Counted from the first letter of the stretch, positions 46,979 to 60,087 are shown. The stretch is 64,000 bases of DNA from Spirodela intermedia (GCA_902729315.2 LR746274.1:5949037-6013036); one strand, 5' to 3'. Numbers and translations are program-made. The notes: generated by a model not told the origin, from the sequence alone.

Positions 46979-49900
46979 CTAATATACTTCTCCCTCAGAT
47001 GATCCACCCAGGAGCCTGTCTGGCCCCCACGGAAGGGGTCCCGGATAGGGAGCAGGGCCGCAGTAGTCAAAGAGGCCTCTGAGCTCTGGGCAGCCGGCTG
47101 GGTAGGGGACGGAGCGGTGGAAGGGGTCTCGCCGGAGCCTCTTGCGACGGAGGGCACCGGAGCAGCCGAATGGGTCCTCCTGGAACTGGGCCCGCACGGC
47201 GGCTTCGCCCTTCGTCGCCGCCTCCCTGGCGGCGGGCGCCGCCGGTGTGCCGACGAAGGAGAACCTCTGCCGCGGGAACCCGATTGCCCCCCGGTGGAGT
47301 AGGGCGAACCTCTCCTCCTTGAAGTCGTAGCTCACCACCTGAAAGATACCAAGGGGGATTTATGAGCAGGAGGTAGGCATCTGTGAAAGGAGTAGTGGCT
47401 GCTATTATGAAGATGATTGAAGAATCCCCTTGAATGTGCGTAGATATGTATAGTTTGTGAATAAGTGGGCATCTGAGAAAGGTAATGTTGAGGGAATCTC
47501 CATAAAAATATGCATAGACAAGTATATATATCAATAACAATTGGGTATGTAAGAAATGGGACGATGGATAACACGAAGGATACCGAGGTAATGCCCATTT
47601 ATCTACGTAATTTGTGTGTATACATTATTGAGAGGAACAGATGAAGGAGGAGAGGAGGGGTGGTTACTGTAATGTTGCGAGGGTAGTCGCCAGTGAGCTC
47701 CCGGAATCTGCAGACACTGAAGAGGAGGTTCTCAAAGCTATCTCTGGCGTGTTCCTCGGTAAGTGTTCTCTTGCGCACGCTGTCTACCTTGCCTGGACAT
47801 AAAAGAGATGAATGAAGCTCAGAAGCCCAGATGGAGGAATTCCAGTGAATAACTTGGAGAGCTCTAGTTGAACCGGAGAATGCCGAGGATCAAGAACAGT
47901 CCATAGAGGGGGGAGGGGGGGGGGAGCATGATAAAATGCTGAAATAGGAGGAAGAACAAGCATACCAAAAAACAAACTGCAGTTTACACACCGAAATGGC
48001 AGAAAAAACAGTTCATCAGGGGGGGAGGAAAAGTGTGGTAACATGATGAGGTAGGAGGAAGAAAACTGCAGTTTACACATTCCTTGGGGATATGAATGGC
48101 CCCTGGGCCAGGTTTCTATAAGGCCCATTGACGGCCCTTCACATTCATGATAAAATATTTTCAATTATCTTCAAACACCTGTATATTTTCAAGAAATTTT
48201 CTCGAAAAGGACCAAAAAAAATAAAATTTAGAATGAAATGCAAAGGCTTTAAAGAGAGTGTGTTGGTGAACATCGTCCGAACGATCGCAACAGGCATTGT
48301 TAGCAATCTGAAGCACTAGTAACGAGAATTTAAAGAATAGAAATGATCCTACTTAATGATACTCCACATTAACCGCATGTGTGATCATCATGTCTTAAGT
48401 AAAACTGATCAAAATAGATATAGACGTCATCAGAATCTCTCATGAGCAAAGCAAAGAAACAGAGGATGTCAATGCTGCACACATGATGAGGTCATAGAAC
48501 TTATTCTAACCCATGAAAATGAACCGAGAACTAATATGAAATTATGCTTTTGAGCGGTACCGAACTGTCGGATCCTTTTTTACTATTTAGTTATTTTATT
48601 CTCCTAGTGAAGATACTGAATGGTTCAAAACACCTCAAACTTGGTGGCATTTCCACTTTCAGAAAATAAATGAACAAATTTCTCAGTGAGAGATTATCTT
48701 TTTCAGCTTAAAAAGGTAAAACGTCTGCAACGAATTGAAGACCAAACCAACAACCAATTAGACAACATTTTATAGCGTTTTTCTCGTCAAAAGATTTTTC
48801 TGATACTTGAACCTTGCCCCCATGTGATCCGAGAACAGATGGAATATGGTATTACATATAGTTTACGATAATGGGGTTCAAAAGGCAATGGAAAAACTGG
48901 GATTAGGCGAGGATAACCCACTAAATCCACGACGGAATTGGGTAACTGCAGTAGACAAAAATATCTCCGAAGTAACAAACCAAAAGGCCCCCAGAGGTTT
49001 CTTCTTCCCAGATACCACATAAACCTGTCATTTTAAATCTATGTAATATCAAACGGAAGACAATCAAGCTTTTTTCCTTTCTAGCTCCTCGGCTGGCCTC
49101 CTTCTGGTCACCAAAAGAGATACTTTGACAACAAGGAAAATTTTCCTCATCCTTTGACATACAAGCAGGAAGTTTAATATAATCAACATTCTAACAAAAA
49201 AAATTGGCACACACTCGGAGCAGAAGCATCTTCTCCAACCCTAAAATAAAAACTAAGCAACAGATGAATTTAAAGTTTGGTGAACCAGAATACTGCTTAT
49301 TGTAATTAGCAGTTAGTTCATCAATCTTACCTTATGGTAAAAAAGAGTCAAATACATGGAGGAGAATAAAATTTCGTAAAAACTTGAGCGTTGCAGAAGA
49401 TAACTTACCATACCAGCCTTTAGATTCGGCAACTGCCCAGTAACTCTGTGCCTCACTTCGAGGTCCAGCATTCTTTCTTGTCTCACCACCACTGAACAAA
49501 AGGAGAGCGCCATCATCTTCTGACGCAAGCCCAATGCCTTCCTTTATGTGTGCTAAGAAAGTGGCAGCTTGACCTGGGTTCTTTTGGTATGGCTCCAAGA
49601 ACCATGAATCTTCCTGATCGACCTTCCCACAACTGGTACTTGTGTATATTGAATGGCCAGCAACCATCACAAGATTATGTAAGCCAGAAAGAGGGTAGGA
49701 ACCAAGATCTGCCCCTCGATTATGTAAGGACCGTATCATCCTTGAATCGCTGACAGACATGGATAGAAAAACCAAGATGGTCACCCCAACAAGCAGTAAG
49801 ATGAAGGAGAATGCGACGGGATGCAACCTACAGAAGTAGGAAGCATGACTTCCAATAGATTTTAGCATTCTTATGCTTTCAGAAAGTGAACCCCTTGTCC

Positions 49901-50000
49901 GCCGGGACTTTCTTGGGGCTCCGGACTCCAAGTCAAACTCTCCTCTTGGGTAAGCGTTGAAGGACTTTGAACTTCCTTGACCAAATGAGAGGGTGCTCAT
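46979..50000 (-). CDS. DUF218-domain membrane protein, 3 coding exons
   Basis: Exons (minus strand): 50,000-49,409, 47,792-47,668, 47,338-46,979, all with GT-AG introns (phases 1 and 0), giving 358 aa. N-terminal basic cytosolic-type tail, one membrane segment at about residues 62-82 (FSFILLLVGVTILVFLSMSV), then the DUF218 domain: VMVAGHSIY (about 112-119), LLLFSGGETRK and GPRSEAQSYW (about 167-188), EEHARDSFENLLFS in exon 2 and VVSYDFK at the start of exon 3. The length and layout match the plant/fungal family of single-pass DUF218 proteins (S. pombe C57A10.07-like), whose function is not established. Start chosen at the first Met, which heads the conserved N-terminus. Confidence 0.9.
47793..49408 (-). 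other. intron 1 of DUF218 gene
   Basis: A 1.6-kb intron bounded by GTAAGT (49,408) and a CAG acceptor (47,793). It contains a poly-G run near 47,910 and a diverged direct repeat (gaggaagaa...aactgcagtttacaca) near 47,950 and 48,056. Nothing else is recognised. Confidence 0.75.
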
Positions 50001-50937
50001 GATTTCATGGTATTTTATTCAGGAATTAAAACCGTTTCTGGAGGTGGATCTTCTGCACGTAACAAGGTAGACACGCATCTCACTGCAATGCGTCCAAAAT
50101 TTCGGTAAGATCACCACATTCAAGTCGATCCAGAATGCTCCCTGAAAAACAATCGGAAAAGGAAAGATCAGAAAGAGGAATATACAATGACGTTATGCCC
50201 ACTCAAATTGAGTGGAATTATCCAAGTAGAAATGTAGGAAGAAATCCGCAAATGTCTTGGAAATCAGGTTATGGAAGCGCCAGTTTCCGGTGATCAAGGT
50301 AAAAAGAAGCAGGATACATAAAAGTCGGCCGATCGCAAATGTCTAGCCTCTCATAAACTAAAATCTCCGACTTAGCAACCGGAAACGGATGAAATGAGAA
50401 ATATCCCTGCACGAAGAAGCAATTTCAATGCGAAAAAATTCAACTAAATCGAAAAATCAGCATAACAAGAGAGATGTGCGAACAAGACGGCTTACTCGTC
50501 TAGGTGATGAATGCCTCTGTAAATTGAACATAGAGGTAGGACTTTGGATTCAGAAATAAAAAAAATAACCAAGAATACAACATTATTCGAGATGAAAATC
50601 CAGGGCTCACAAATCGATCCTCGTACACCCTCCTACGGCGAAGCTCCGATCCAGATCTGTCCACCTGCGGCAGGTCGGGGTGCGATCTTCCAGAGCAAAG
50701 ATCCCTTCGCCATGCTCTGACTCGACCCTCGACACTGCCCACAGAATCAGAAGAAAAGCTCTTTTTTTCCAAAACACCCTTCTTTAGAAAATTATTTTAC
50801 ATTTATAACCTTAACTAATTTTAATTTATTTACTTAACTTTTCATATTATGAGCTTTTACCATATAACGCCCCATAAGTAGAGAGACCGAAAACCAACAT
50901 CAACATAGGATGCTAATTCTAGAGCACAATAAGTTGA
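50001..50937 (-). promoter_or_regulatory. 5' leader and promoter region of DUF218 gene
   Basis: GC-richer sequence up to about 50,770 probably contains a 5' UTR exon and intron. Pyrimidine-rich stretches preceding CAG occur near 50,150. Upstream of 50,780 the sequence becomes AT-rich. The transcription start cannot be fixed from sequence. Confidence 0.4.
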
Positions 50938-51660
50938 CTTTTGATGATGCCAAAACCTTAATATTTCCACTATGTATTAATCCTCTCAAAGAGCTTTAAG
51001 CCATAATAAGCAAGTTTTATATGCTAGAAATATGGAGACAATGAGATGTGCATTGATATCCCAATGTTAGAGAGCTTTCCATGTTGCCCTCATTGTGAGT
51101 AAAAATGGAAGTCAACCCTCAGTTGGCCTTCACAAAAAATAGAAATTCATTTTCAAATAGTCAACCCAAGTGAAAGACATACCATTGTTTGCTAGAGACA
51201 AGATCTAAGCCAACACAAGTAAAAATAAGATGTTATATTTATAATAGTTAACTCACAAATCTATTGGTTTTTGGGGTCTACATAGTTTTCATGATGACAA
51301 AACCTCAATATTTCCACTAATATGTATTAATCATTCTAAATTTTTCAAGTTTTATATGCTAGCAATGGTTAAATTATGGAGACAATAAGATGTGCATTGA
51401 TATCCTAGTGATAGGGAGCGCTATGTGCAGCAAAATAAGCATTTGGTGTCAATCTCATTGCGAGTAAAAATAGAAGTCAACCCTTATGTTGACCTTCACC
51501 AAAAATAGAATTTTTTTTGAAATAGTCAACCTAGGTGAAAGACATAATAATGTTTGCCAAAGATAGGGTCTAAGTCAACCCAAGAAAAAAATAAGATGCT
51601 ATATTTGCAAGAGCTAACTCTTAAATCTATTAGCTTTTGGGGCTGATAGTGTTTTGATGA
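50938..51660 (+). repeat. tandem repeat, unit about 347 bp, two copies
   Basis: Two diverged adjacent units starting near 50,941 and 51,288 (gatgatgccaaaacct and atgatgacaaaacct), each with ccactatgtattaat, gagtaaaaatggaagtcaaccct and a closing aaatctattgg. A third start (gatgaaggccaaaa) appears near 51,655 and then fades. Non-coding. Confidence 0.85.
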
Positions 51661-52954
51661 AGGCCAAAATATATAAAGAGCATATAATCGTTTCTACATT
51701 GTCAAAATTATGTCAAGAATTTTGGAAAATATTGGCAGAATATCCTTAAAACCTTTAGAAAGGTATGCACCTAATATTTGTCTCGAGTTTGCAAGAGTAG
51801 AATTAACTCACCTAACTGTCTATACGTATATTGATAAAGACAATATATATAGGCAAAATAGTAGGTTTTATATGTTGAAATCCTTTGCTCAATAGGAAGT
51901 GAGTTGACTTACTTAGATGAGTGAAGTGACCGAGTGAAATACTTGAGAATATTTAAAAAATACATATACATGATATATAATATATTTTTTTAGTTTTTTA
52001 TTTATTTATTGACACTACTAGGTTTTAAACTACCTCAAATATAATTATAAATATGAATGTTAAATTATTTAAAAGCCTTGATTATTCTGGTCCTTTAGAA
52101 TGTTAGTTGACTAGAGGGGTAACCAACATCACTAAATTCTAATTTTTTGCTGTGGACCTTGGAATTGAACATGGGAGAGAAGATTTGCAATTCATGACAA
52201 AGTCATGTGACCAGGTATGCCTAGTTTGGATTATACCTGCATCCACTTGATGTGGCTAAGTACCACAAGGCTTACAAGTGGCCCAACTTAGTGTTGGGAT
52301 AGACTCAGAAATCCCAAATGTATCAATAATTAAAATGGGCCCAAAGCCTGGTCAACGATTTTGTCCAACTTTTCTCCTTTGGCATCAATAGGTCAAAGTC
52401 AATAACTTCCCTAGTACATGGCATTGAGGGTTACGAGGTGTTTATTAGTTATCTAGAGTTTGACCTCAACTTATGAGTTTGGCAGCTGTAAATCACTTAA
52501 GTTTAGATGGGTAAATAAACTTTTCAATTTGACCCTGAAAACCGATCTTCCCCTAACAACAATAGGACCACTCATATTATTTTTCATTTGACTTTTTTTT
52601 CAGTACATAAATTGCCTAGGGCTACATACTATTATGAACTTTATTTGATATGCCATTAAGTTATAGGAACTATGCAATGCTAAAAACCTAGAGAGAAATA
52701 TAAATATATAGAGAGAGAGAGGGGTGAGAGCAAGTGAGAGAGAGAGATGCTCACTTATTTTTTTTCATGGGGTTTGAAAGAAATTCCAATGTTGATGGAA
52801 ACCTTTTACAGAATCAGTCAACGAAACCCAAATCATTAACATAGAGAGAGAGAGAGAGAGAGATGCTCATTAAAAAATTCTTGGGGTTTGACAGCCATTC
52901 GGATAATGATGGAAACCGTTTACAGAATCAGTCAACGAAATCCAAATCATCCGC

Positions 52955-53004
<50 letters not shown>

Positions 53005-53008
53005 TCCT
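51661..53008. other. spacer downstream of mL43
   Basis: From about 51,930 it matches the flank of the pseudogene copy at 33,930. A direct repeat of 116 bp starts at 52,745 and 52,861 (agatgctca...acagaatcagtcaacgaaa), each followed by a GA run. The GA run at about 52,957-53,001 abuts the mL43 stop codon. No gene. Confidence 0.65.
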
Positions 53009-54458
53009 TCAGCTCTCAAACTTGAGGGCCGTGGTCCAGGTGCCCTGGACGCTCGGATGCTTGGTCACGTGCCTGGTCCTCAGCTTCACCACCTTCCTCC
53101 CTAGGGCATTCCTCAGCCTGGTCGCATGCAGAAGGATGTCCTCTGCCGGGAGATTCTTCACGCAGACCACCCGATCGTTGTGATTTTCTGCACACACCCC
53201 ACCCCAACGAGAAGAATACCACAAGTCAACAGCAGCCTCCCTCAAAGACTTCTGTGGACTACGTTAATGAAGAGGGAACAGCCTATCTACTAATAATACA
53301 CTCACTGTAGAGTCCCTTCAGGTGCGGATGCTGCCCGCGGATCAGCTCGGTGACCACCTCCAGCTGCGGGTTCTTCTCCTTGAATGCCGGCAAGTGGGCT
53401 TCCATAAACGCCCTGCAGTATTATTAATGAGAAATCAGGTTAAGAAAAAAAAAATCTGCGGAACCAGGGAGCTCTGAGACTCAAGGTCAACCCCCTCTGG
53501 ACAATCCTGTTCATAGAATGAAGTGGAAATCCAAGGATTCAGCAGTGCCCATTGCCCTCGTGTGGAGGAAACCAAGAATAGTAAAACAACAGCGACAATA
53601 TTCATCATCCTCATCACTATGATGATCAGTTCCAACCCAATTTCCAAAATATCCATGACTTATAAATCTCAAAAAGAAGAAGATATCAATAGATGTTTAG
53701 AATGGATTTGGAAACACTAATGGGTAAGGGGAGAGAGAGAGAGAGAGAGAGAAGACCCAGAATCTCCACTCCTTCAATTCGCCTAATAATCCCTGCAGGG
53801 AAAGCATATAAATGCCAATATGAAGTTCTACATAATCTTCGGGCATCACCTGTTGGGGATTATTAATGTGTTGTGCCACGGATTCTCCTTCACTATTTTA
53901 CTCGAATATGAGCTATTATTGAGAGATATTTTAATTCGGCTTATTCGTCTAACTGGAACTCTGTATGGTACTCTAACTCATATTATCAGAAATGATGTAC
54001 TAATGGGCATCAAAACATTATGGACTTTCAGAGACTAAAGTCTTGAATAACATTAAGGAAATAATATTACTATCACATAGATATTTCATCAAAATTTATG
54101 TTAAAGATAAACCCATATCACTGATTAACCACTTCGTTTTGAGTCAGATGATCCAAAATTATAAGCAATTAAAAATTCCGAATTCCAATTCGTTTTTCTT
54201 ATTATCTCATTCAATCAGTTAACGACATAGTAGCATCCTCAGACGAAATGTGCAGTCTCAATTAGGTGTGTAAGGAAAGTATAATAGAATACACAAGAAA
54301 ATATATAAACTTAGATTAACATGCTGAAATAAAGTAAAGTCGGTTGATGAAACACTGGATAGGTACAAGAAGAGAAACCTGATGCCTCGACTGCTCCCTC
54401 CCCAGTCGCAGTAGCTCACAACGAGCTTCTGGAGCTGCCAGACACCTCTGAGCGCCAT
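53009..54458 (-). CDS. mitochondrial large-subunit ribosomal protein mL43
   Basis: Exons: 54,458-54,379, 53,412-53,306 and 53,187-53,009, GT-AG introns in phases 2 and 1, giving 121 aa. It belongs to the L51/S25/CI-B8 thioredoxin-fold family and would act in the mitochondrial ribosome. Recognisable segments: N-terminal MALRGVWQLQKLVVSYCDWG, EKNPQLEVVTEL in exon 2, and VVCVKNL, RLRNALGRKVVKLRTRHV and SVQGTWTTALKF in exon 3. The length fits plant mL43 proteins, and no cleavable presequence is obvious, as in plant homologues. The acceptor TTATCAG lies three bases before the ATG, so an intron interrupts the 5' UTR. The identity is from family knowledge; I saw no disabling change. Confidence 0.93.
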
Positions 54459-55310
54459 TCCCTGATAAGCAAAGAAAAACAGCTTTCATGTCCCCTAATC
54501 TTCAAAAGCGAAGAAGAAAATGATGGTGTTGAAACTGAAAAATCGTTGTTTCATATAAAACTATTTTTTAGCCCAAAAGGAATGGCTTGATCAACACGGG
54601 GTTTGGGTCTGATCCCCAGAGAATTGGGTGTTTAATCGATCCCCAAGCACACTGATGTGTGGAAAGAGAGTTAGCACATCATCTAGTCTGCCATGGACTG
54701 CACCTCATCCTAGTTAGAAAAACCCGTTGATTATTTCACAAGACCGCTCCAGTCCAGAAGAACCTGCTTCTGCATCTTCCCCACGAATCACGATCCTGCT
54801 TCCCCAGGAGTCGTTGCCCCCCATACTCTCTGAACAGAAAATGGTCATTCGCGCATCGGACTAAACCCTAGAACTCGGAACAGTAGCTAGCGCCATACAT
54901 TTTCTCTTCTAACACCATAAACACCAAGTACGACAGGGCCAGAACGCAGACAGAGAATTCAAGTACATAAAACACGCGAGAAACTACAGAACCAGTTCTC
55001 GTCCCAGTAAACATTTTCGAACAAGAGTGAGCTGGTGAGGAAATTAGCAGGAAGAAAGAAACGAAGACACGATATGAGTTAAACACCTTGCAGCCTTCTT
55101 TTCGCTTCCAAGAGCACCGGATGGTTCAGCAAGATCTTCTAGCACTACGACAGGCGGAAAAGTCTCAGCGATTAAGGTAGAAGCAAACCTTGTTTTCTCT
55201 GCTCTTGCCGCTCTACAGTGAGAGCCTGCAACCTGAATCTACCCTCCCGATCAGCATCAAAGAGCTCGATGCCGCTGATCTAGGGTTTCACTTCGCAGGT
55301 AACTCGGGGG
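54459..55310 (-). other. 5' UTR intron and leader exon of mL43
   Basis: The acceptor at 54,462 implies a 5' UTR intron. A likely donor is ACAAG|GTTTGC near 55,188, with a leader exon upstream to about 55,300 containing aaaccctag, common in plant leaders. Part of this intron is kept in the pseudogene copy (44,922-45,095). Confidence 0.55.
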
Positions 55311-55375
55311 CTGCTCGACGAAAGGAGCCTCGCCACCATCGCTCGAGTTATTGATATTTTTTTAACTGAATTTAC

Positions 55376-55426
55376 TGGGCCAAAAAAATATGGGCCCAAA
55401 TAGATTCCACCGCTATTTCTTGGGCC
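55376..55426 (-). promoter_or_regulatory. TGGGCC (site II-type) cluster upstream of mL43
   Basis: Three TGGGCC cores at 55,376, 55,391 and 55,421, about 75-125 bp upstream of the inferred mL43 leader. Site II motifs (TGGGCC/T), bound by TCP factors, are typical of plant promoters for ribosomal and mitochondrial proteins, which fits the gene. The mechanism is inferred. Confidence 0.55.
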
Positions 55427-55892
55427 GAGAATCCCCATCCCATCTTTTTTTAATTAATAATTATTTACAAATTATTTCTTTCGATATTTCGACACATTTC
55501 TCGGTCAAACGCTCCCACCAAAAGTCAACCATAATGGGGAACCGCCGAAGTCAACACTCTTGAGAAAATCGTGTCTGAATTCCACTCCGAAATAAGAAAA
55601 CCAAAAGAGGGAGACCCGTCGCACATCGTTGACCTTTCAAACCGAGACCACAAGACGGTCAACATTTCACGTATCATCCCCACGATTTGACACGCACCAC
55701 CCAAGAGGCTGCTGTGGCGGATGAAATCATGCCAAAAATGGACGATAAATGAGAAATTCAAAACTCATATGCACAAAAATATACCTGTAGTCATGGGTTC
55801 TTTCCCTTTTCTTCCCATAATTTCACTGTAAAATGTGTGGTTTGATCTTCACAGAAGAGGAATCTTCGACCAGGAGTTTCCAAAAGACTCCA
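55427..55892. other. intergenic, with 3' UTR of DUF936 gene
   Basis: No gene is supported. The right part (about 55,780-55,892) is presumably the 3' UTR of the DUF936 gene. Confidence 0.4.
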
Positions 55893-58618
55893 TCATCTCC
55901 GACTATGCCGCTCGCCGCCGCCACTGCCTGCTGGAGTGGCCGACACCCCACCGCCACCGCCGCCACCACCGCCAGCCCCAAGGGCAACAGCAGCGGACTC
56001 CACATGAGTCAGCAGATAGTCATATATCTTCTTCCTGAGGCGGTCGATCATCTCCGGTGGGACTTGACTACCTTCAGTGCTGCTGCCACCGCCAGCGCTG
56101 CCAACTTCTTCCCCTACCGCCATCGGCCGACCAACTTCCTCCAACCAGTCGTTGACCCTCTTGAGCTGTGAGAGCATGCTGGCCACCCGGGCCTTGTCGG
56201 ACAAGTCAGCTGGATCCACCTCACCATTCAAAAACCTGTCAACAAACCCCAGGAACCAGTCCCTTGACTCCACCCTCAGGCTCCTGGCCAGCTCTGCCAC
56301 CTCCTCGAGGCCCTCTCCCCGGTCCCACTCAGGCGGCGGAGAATTCACCAAGGCGGCAGCAGCAGAGGCCTTCGGCTTCCCTCTCAACATGGTGGTACTG
56401 CCACCGCCAGCAATGGGCAATCGGGGGAGACGGGTCTTCACCGGAGGTCCACCAGAAGCTGGCATCTTCGAGCTGCCATCGAGAATAACCAACGGAGCAG
56501 CACTGGCGGCACCACCAGCGCCGGCTGTGCAATTGGCAGAGGATCTCCTAAACACAGTGAAGCCAGAGAGATCGGTGGCCAAGGCGGCACGTACCCATGA
56601 GGTGGCATGTTTCTGGCTGTCAGCGGCAGCCTTCAGCAGCTCCTCTGAGAATGGCGGCTCCACGGGCTCCTCTCTGCCATCCTCTAAGGGGAGAGTCTTC
56701 AGCAGGGAGTCAGCAACAAGCCCCGCCTGGGTCAGGCCAGCGTAGAGGGAGAGGAAATGCTCGACTGTAGACTGAGGATCCTCTTCCCGGGCTGAGGAGC
56801 TGAGCTCTGCATAGATACTGAACATAATTTCAAAGATTTAAGAACAGCAAAGTTCACTTGCTAATGTTTTCATTTTTATTTTTCTGATAAGAGGGATATT
56901 ATTTCTACTACCTCAGACACCGGATCAAGTTCTCGGCCGCAGAGGCTTCCTGCATGGCCTGGACCGCAGCCAGCTGTGCAGAATCCCGACGGCGAGAAAC
57001 TTCCTGAAATGTATCATAATGAAGATCAATTATGCTGAAAATAATCCAATTGAAGGAATCCCAATCTTGCGCCTGCCGATTATAGATATCCACCCATTCG
57101 AGCACTGAAAATGGCGTCATCTAGGCTGGTCAAACAGGCTCGGTCCTGCGAGGATTCAGTAAAGTACCCCCGAGCGGGATGCTTCAGGGCTAATTATAGC
57201 TCAATATGCAGCAACCCAGCACAATTTATAAATATATTTTTGAAATTTATGTACATATAGACTGGTATTGAGCACCAAAACTGGAAATCAAGGAGAGGGG
57301 AAGGGGACGATGGTCACACCTTTCCGAGCCTTGAGAGGGCTGGCGGGAGCTGAGCCCACGAGGTGCTCCCATCAGTCAACCTCCTGTTGTTGTGGTTGAA
57401 CTTCACAAGGTTGCTCGGGATCCCATTGCTCGCAGATTCAGGGTCCTTCTTCTTCTTCTCCACCAGGGATGGTGGCCTGGCAGGCTTCTCAGGCTCTCCC
57501 GAAGCTCCACCCACATTTCCTCTTCTGGGCGGAGTCTGGATCTTGCCATCTTCCCTGGAGGAGGGCTTCTCGCCTGTTGGCTTCCTCTGAAGAACCTGAT
57601 TCGGGAAAAAAGGAAAATCACAGTAAACTAGAAGAAAATCCCAGAGCAGTCCCTCTGGATTCTCAGAAGAGGAAGAAGATCTCACGGAAGAAGAGCTTGC
57701 TGCATCTGCCTTCCTAGAGCTCGGATTGTCTCTCCCGCTGGTCTCTGCGCTCCCCTCCCAGCTCTTCCTCAGAGCCCTGGAACCCAAATCAAACCCAATC
57801 ACCGGGTTGCCAGAGGGAAGCTTCTTCCCCATGGTGTTTGACCTAAAAACAGAAGCTGCCTTCTCCAGCAAGCCCGGCTTCGAAGGAGCTGCCGCCTTGT
57901 CTCTCCCTTTGATCTTCGATTGCTGCTTGATTCCTGCAGAGAACTTCTCGAATGATGCAGGAATGGAGTACACAGAGGTCGGCGAGGAAGGCACAGACAG
58001 AGACTTTTCTGATTTAAGCCTCAGTTCAGAGGAACCAGCCTTCTTCTTCGCCGGCAAGGAAGAAACCGCTCTACTCAGAGAGGCCTGCTTCTTCGTCTTC
58101 TCCACCTCCTTCGATCTGGCGGCGCCGTCTGATCTCCCCAACCTGCTCTTCTCCTTCTCGGAGGGAGGAGGATCTCCATTGCCGACCTTGAAGCCACCCG
58201 TCAACGGCGACAGCGGCGACGATTTCTCCGCATTTGGGAATCCTCCTCGGGGTCGCGTGGCTGCGACATCCTCGGGGCTGCCGACGCATGGATGGCGACC
58301 GGGGACTGTCCTCACTCCTCGGAGGATCGGAACAGGAGAAGCAGCCTCAATCCGATCGACATAGATGAACTGCCCTAACTGGATCTTGTCGCTGAGGATG
58401 AGATCGTCGTGCTCGTCGGGGAGGGAGACGTAGGTGGCGTGGGAGGAGTCGGAGACCTTGAGGTAGAATCCCTGGTTGGGGAACAGGTCGCCGCCGGCGA
58501 GTGCGGGGAGGATGCTGATGACCTGCAGCAGGGAGGAACGATGCTCACCGGCGACCTTCACGTCGGTGTTCATATGCTGGAGGAGCTTGAGGAGGACACC
58601 AGGAACCAGGGTGGCCAT
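55893..58618 (-). CDS. DUF936-family plant protein, 4 exons
   Basis: Model: exons 58,618-57,686, 57,595-57,320, 57,003-56,912, 56,817-55,893, all GT-AG, giving 741 aa. The first about 118 residues form the conserved DUF936 N-terminus ([58 protein letters not shown]). A long Ser/Lys-rich linker with KKKAGSS-type basic runs follows. Exons 3-4 carry the conserved C-terminal block ([29 protein letters not shown], then [16 protein letters not shown]). A nine-Gly run lies near the C-terminus. The function of the family is not known to me with confidence. The first intron (90 bp) is uncertain; see findings. Confidence 0.87.
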
Positions 58619-59042
58619 CTGGTTTTCTCAATCTCCGGGGTGAACCAGCCTGCGAACACCGGCGAGCTCGATGAACAATCTGCAAAACCCTAACCAGACA
58701 ATCCGATGGAAGCAATTGTAATTGCAGGCGAAGGAGGTTCGCGGCCCCAATCAGGACCGAGATCTACGAATCTAGACGATACAAAACAGAGATGGATGAG
58801 ACCAGCGGACAATCTTCTGCAGAAACCCTAGCGAAAACGAACGGAGAGAAGCCTGAGAATTGGTGCGTTTTGGCCTGTAGATCGCCCACCCGGAGGTTGA
58901 AGACGACACAGTCCGACTGAGATGACGGAGACGAAGAGGGGATAAAAAAATCTCGGAATCAAATAGAAAATTGAATTGACCACCGGAATGAAAGTCGCAG
59001 GAGACCTAACCTGGAATTTGACCTGGAGCGAGCAAGAGCGAT

Positions 59043-59079
<37 letters not shown>

Positions 59080-60056
59080 AGGGGGTGGAGAGGGGTTCAA
59101 CAGAAGATTCTCGGAGGAACGCATGAGAGGAAGACGATGAGCTTAGCAGGGATTTCCAGCACCATTACATCTGATCCAACATTAAAATAAGGCCTCCGAA
59201 TGACTTCCGAATCTATGAATCACGAGAATACGCGCCCAGGCAACCGTAGAAGCTCTGGTGAAGGACAATGCCAGCCCCGCGCAGCATTATATGAGATCCC
59301 CCGCTTTGTAATGGGGGAGACGCTCTGCTTGAGGGAGTTGCAGAGGAGAAGAGAGAGAGAGAACGGGGGGCGGTGAAACTTACCGACGGATGACGGAGGC
59401 GAGGGGATCAGAGGAGGCCGCTCCGAGAGCAGAAGCCCCATTCCATCCCCGCCGGTCGCCGGAGGAGGAACAGAGGCGGGAATCTTCCGGCGACTGGGGC
59501 CAATGAGGAGGAGAAATCCCCCGCTCGTCAGGAGTTGGCCATCCCGCTGGTGGAGACGAGCAGTACGAGCAGATGAACAGGCCCAGCGGCAGCGGCTGTG
59601 AGGGTTCGCTTGTCCGCTCTGTATGACAGCGAAAAGAGCAGGAAGAAGAGTACTAGACACGCCCCACGAAGCCACCACTCCCCTCTCTCTCTCAACACCT
59701 GTGCTCGATGGCTACTTTATTACTGGGTTACTGCTCAGATTCTCGATGGGTCGATTTCTCACTCTACACTGTGTCAGCAGAAATCTAAAGAAAGAAGGAG
59801 CGAGGGACGAGGATGCAGAGAAAAGCTATGTCGCCTCCCACTCTCTCTCTCTCTCTCTCTCTGTGCATAGTTTCTTTATTACCGTTTCCTGGTGACATTC
59901 TGGAAATGGGTTGGCCCTTGCTTCTTCCCCGGTCCTCTACAGTGCGACCGAAGACGTAAGAGAGAGAAGGAAGAATACCAATCCCTCTCTCTCTCTCCCT
60001 CCCTCCCTCCCTTCTCTCTCTCCCCCACTCTCTCTTTCTCTCCTCTCTCTCTCCTC

Positions 60057-60087
<31 letters not shown>

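Noticed and set aside
47067-47540. 157-codon minus-strand frame
   Set aside because: Runs from intron 2 into exon 3 of the DUF218 gene in the wrong phase.
56077-56745. 222-codon plus-strand frame
   Set aside because: Antisense to the conserved DUF936 exon 4; GC-rich coding DNA leaves it open by chance.
57726-58364. 212-codon plus-strand frame
   Set aside because: Antisense to DUF936 exon 1, which has clear family similarity and splice sites.
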